This document shows, piece after piece, positions 4,764-6,352 of a stretch of 6,352 nucleotides of DNA. Both the position numbers and the translations under genes were made by a program. Positions within the stretch are counted from its first letter, which is position 1. The number at the start of each line of letters is the position of its first letter. The notes beneath the pieces were generated by a model. It saw nothing but the letters and a program-made list of their open reading frames with translations, did no database searches and had not been told where the DNA came from. The DNA is taken from positions 1-6,352 of the forward strand of contig CALWXY010000152.1 of NCBI GenBank assembly GCA_944385595.1, read 5' to 3'. The stretch comes from an uncultured Oscillospiraceae bacterium (GTDB taxonomy: Bacteria > Bacillota > Clostridia > Oscillospirales > Oscillospiraceae).

Positions 4764-5024
4764 ATGCCCAACATTAAGTCCGCAATCAAAAGAAATCAAC
4801 TCGCGAAGGCCAGAAACGCAAAGAACAAGGCCGAGAAGTCCGCTCTCAAGACTACTCTGAAGAAGTTCGACGCGGCAGTGGCTCAGGGCGACCGTGAAGC
4901 AGCCGCGACTACCTATAAAGTTGCCGTCAAGTGTGTTGACCGCGCGGCCGGCAAGGGTCTCATCCACAAGAACAATGCGGCCCACAAGAAGTCCAGCATG
5001 GCTCAGAAAATGAGCGCCATGTAA
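4764..5024 (+). CDS. rpsT: 30S ribosomal protein S20
   Basis: S20 is a primary 16S rRNA-binding protein of the small subunit body, needed for assembly and initiation. The 86-aa product is typical in length, very basic and helical. It starts MPNIKSAIKRNQLAKARNAKNK, continues with the SALKTTLKKF helix, and ends with a GLIHKNNAAHKKSSMAQK segment characteristic of S20. AGGAGGTG at 4745-4752 lies 11 nt upstream of the ATG. It has its own promoter (4673-4701) and a strong terminator (5041-5072), so it is essentially monocistronic. Its AT-richer codon use compared with the flanking gpr and glycosyltransferase fits a highly expressed Lys-rich protein. Confidence 0.98.
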   Translation: MPNIKSAIKRNQLAKARNAKNKAEKSALKTTLKKFDAAVAQGDREAAATTYKVAVKCVDRAAGKGLIHKNNAAHKKSSMAQKMSAM

Positions 5025-5040
5025 TCCATCATGTAAGCGA

Positions 5041-5072
5041 GGGGGTACGGATAGCTTTCCGTACCCCCTTTT
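5041..5072 (+). terminator. Intrinsic terminator of rpsT
   Basis: GGGGGTACGG (5041-5050) pairs perfectly with CCGTACCCCC (5059-5068), with an extra A-T pair closing a 6-nt loop. TTTT (5069-5072) follows directly. The stem begins 16 bp after the rpsT stop codon. The T tract is short but the stem is very strong. Confidence 0.9.
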
Positions 5073-5089
5073 CTGTTAAGGAGACTGAC

Positions 5090-6100
5090 ATGCCAAAACT
5101 GAGCGTCATCATACCAGCCTACAACGCGCACAGCTGCCTCGAGCGCAGCGCCATGAGCGTGCTCGGCGGCGAGTGGAGAGACCTTGAACTCATAATCGTG
5201 GACGACGGCTCACGCGACGAAACCCCCGCAATCTGCGAAAAGCTCGCCCGGCGCGACGGGCGCGTCAGGATAATACGGCAGGAGAACGCGGGCGTCTCCG
5301 CGGCGCGCAACCGGGGCATAGCCGAGTCGCGCGGCGAGTACATCGCCTTCGTCGACGCGGACGACGCCGTCGAGCCGGAGATGTACTCCGAGCTCTTCGC
5401 CGCCATGGAGGGCCGCGAGGCCGACTGCGCCGCCTGCTCCTACTGCGACGAGTGGCCGGACGGCACGCGCGTCCTGCGCCGCCCGCCCATGGCCGCCGGG
5501 GTCTACGACTCCGAGCGCGTCCGCGCCGGGATAGTCCTGCCGCTGCTGTGCGACAGGCTCAGCCGCGAGCTGCTGCTCGGCACCGTCTGGCGCTATCTGT
5601 TCCGCGCCGGGGTGATAAAGGAAAACGGCATAGAGTTCTCGGGCGCATATCTCGAGGACGAGCTGTTTTTAATCGAATACTTCTCGCACCCATGCCGCCT
5701 CGCGGTGACGGCGCGGGAGCTGTATATCTACGCGCAGAACCCCGCGTCGGTGACGCGGCGCTATCTGCCGGATTTTGTGCAGACCTTCGAGGCGAGCGCT
5801 GCGCGCAAGCAGGCGCTGATTGAGAAATTCGACATACCCGCGCCGCCGTGGTGGCGGCTGAACAACGCCTGGGCGGGTCTGCTGATCGCGGTGTCGAACG
5901 AGTTCGCGCCCGGCGCGCCGGTGCGCGGCAGGGCCGAGCGCGTGAGGGCGCTGTGCGCGCTGCCGCTCTTCGCCGAGGCGATAGCGAGCTACCGCCCCAA
6001 AAACATGAGCCGGAACAAGGGCATGGTCGCCTTTTGCCTGCGGCACAGGCTCTACGGCTCGCTCGCGCGGCTCTACGAGCTGAAGAACAGGGGGCGCTAG
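5090..6100 (+). CDS. Family 2 (GT-A fold) glycosyltransferase
   Basis: This probably cytoplasmic, membrane-associated enzyme transfers a sugar from a nucleotide-sugar donor during cell-surface polysaccharide or glycolipid synthesis; donor and acceptor cannot be read from sequence. The GT-A domain is clear: KLSVIIPAYN (3-12), IIVDDGSRDET (35-45) for nucleotide binding, ENAGVSAARNRGI (65-77), FVDADD (87-92) with the metal-binding DxD, and LEDELF (188-193) at the position of the catalytic base. Residues about 200-336 form a variable, basic tail without clear transmembrane segments. The 336-aa length is usual for WcaA/EpsH-like enzymes. AAGGAG (5078-5083) sits 6 nt before the ATG. It follows the rpsT terminator with no separate promoter visible, and the next frame starts 3 bp after its stop, pointing to an operon. 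Confidence 0.93.
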   Translation: MPKLSVIIPAYNAHSCLERSAMSVLGGEWRDLELIIVDDGSRDETPAICEKLARRDGRVRIIRQENAGVSAARNRGIAESRGEYIAFVDADDAVEPEMYSELFAAMEGREADCAACSYCDEWPDGTRVLRRPPMAAGVYDSERVRAGIVLPLLCDRLSRELLLGTVWRYLFRAGVIKENGIEFSGAYLEDELFLIEYFSHPCRLAVTARELYIYAQNPASVTRRYLPDFVQTFEASAARKQALIEKFDIPAPPWWRLNNAWAGLLIAVSNEFAPGAPVRGRAERVRALCALPLFAEAIASYRPKNMSRNKGMVAFCLRHRLYGSLARLYELKNRGR

Positions 6101-6103
6101 GGC

Positions 6104-6352
6104 TTGGAATACCTTGAAAACAGCTTCTTTATCGCCCTGCTGGCGCGCTTTCGCGATTTCCTCGCGCGGCTTTTCCGAGGCGGGCTGTTCTGGAGCTTCT
6201 GCATGGCCTGCTGGCGCAAATTCAAAGGCGGGCTGTTCTACGCCCTTGCCACCGGCGGCGCGAAAGCCGACGGGCTCTGGGGGAGGAGTCTCGGCTATAA
6301 GCTGCGCGCCGCCGTCGGCGCGATTCCGGGCAAAAGCCTCGCGCTGCCGGCG
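6104..6352 (+). CDS. Partial reading frame, start of an unrecognised protein (perhaps polysaccharide-related)
   Basis: An open frame runs from a TTG at 6104 to the window end (83 codons, no stop). AGGGGG (6089-6094) lies 9 nt upstream, and the start follows the glycosyltransferase stop by 3 bp. An in-frame ATG at 6203 is the alternative start, but it has no better ribosome binding site. The peptide is rich in aromatic, Leu, Arg and Gly residues and contains a 16-residue-spaced internal repeat: FRGGLFWSF (24-32) and FKGGLFYAL (40-48), encoded by a 13-base direct repeat at 6179-6191 and 6227-6239. Long amphipathic N-termini of this kind remind me of O-antigen ligase/polymerase-like proteins of Clostridia, but that is recollection, not evidence. 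Coding status is supported by position and an uninterrupted frame. Confidence 0.5.
   Translation, partial: MEYLENSFFIALLARFRDFLARLFRGGLFWSFCMACWRKFKGGLFYALATGGAKADGLWGRSLGYKLRAAVGAIPGKSLALPA

Overview
The window looks like a chromosomal piece of a high-GC, endospore-forming Firmicute, most likely a member of the class Clostridia and perhaps one of the gut Oscillospirales-type lineages. The spore-former call rests on a clear GPR germination protease. The Firmicute call rests on strong Shine-Dalgarno sites, sigma-A-type promoters, a chromosomal Soj/Spo0J pair with canonical parS sites, and the gpr-rpsT neighbourhood. Genus-level placement cannot be made from the sequence alone.

Left part (1-3200): a minus-strand operon reads parA (soj), parB (spo0J), serS. 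parA and parB overlap by 8 bp and serS follows 36 bp later. A near-consensus sigma-A promoter (TTGAAA, 17 bp, TATAAT) lies just upstream of parA and fixes its start at 3073. Two perfect 16-bp parS palindromes, 26 bp apart centre to centre, lie directly upstream of that promoter. The segregation genes, their promoter and their centromere-like target therefore form one compact unit.

Middle (3201-3720): about 520 bp without a credible gene. It is bounded by two nearly identical inverted copies (71 of 74 positions) of a repeat made of two hairpins. A third, more diverged copy sits at the left edge of the window after serS. Two of the three copies start within 12 bp of a stop codon (serS and gpr) and in the same orientation relative to the gene, so they may serve as 3'-end or terminator elements. 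The interior holds further nested inverted repeats of unknown role.

Right part (3721-6352): gpr (minus strand) diverges from rpsT (plus strand). rpsT has a near-consensus sigma-A promoter, a structured leader with two mutually exclusive hairpins next to the ribosome binding site, and a strong intrinsic terminator. After the terminator come a family 2 glycosyltransferase and, 3 bp after it, the start of another reading frame that runs off the window. These two look like the beginning of a cell-surface polysaccharide operon.

Most of the window is conserved housekeeping. The parts least explained by known genes are the inverted-repeat-bounded 480-bp block, the three-copy hairpin repeat, and the rpsT leader. 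I see no CRISPR array, tRNA, rRNA, insertion sequence or obvious new defence or biosynthetic system.
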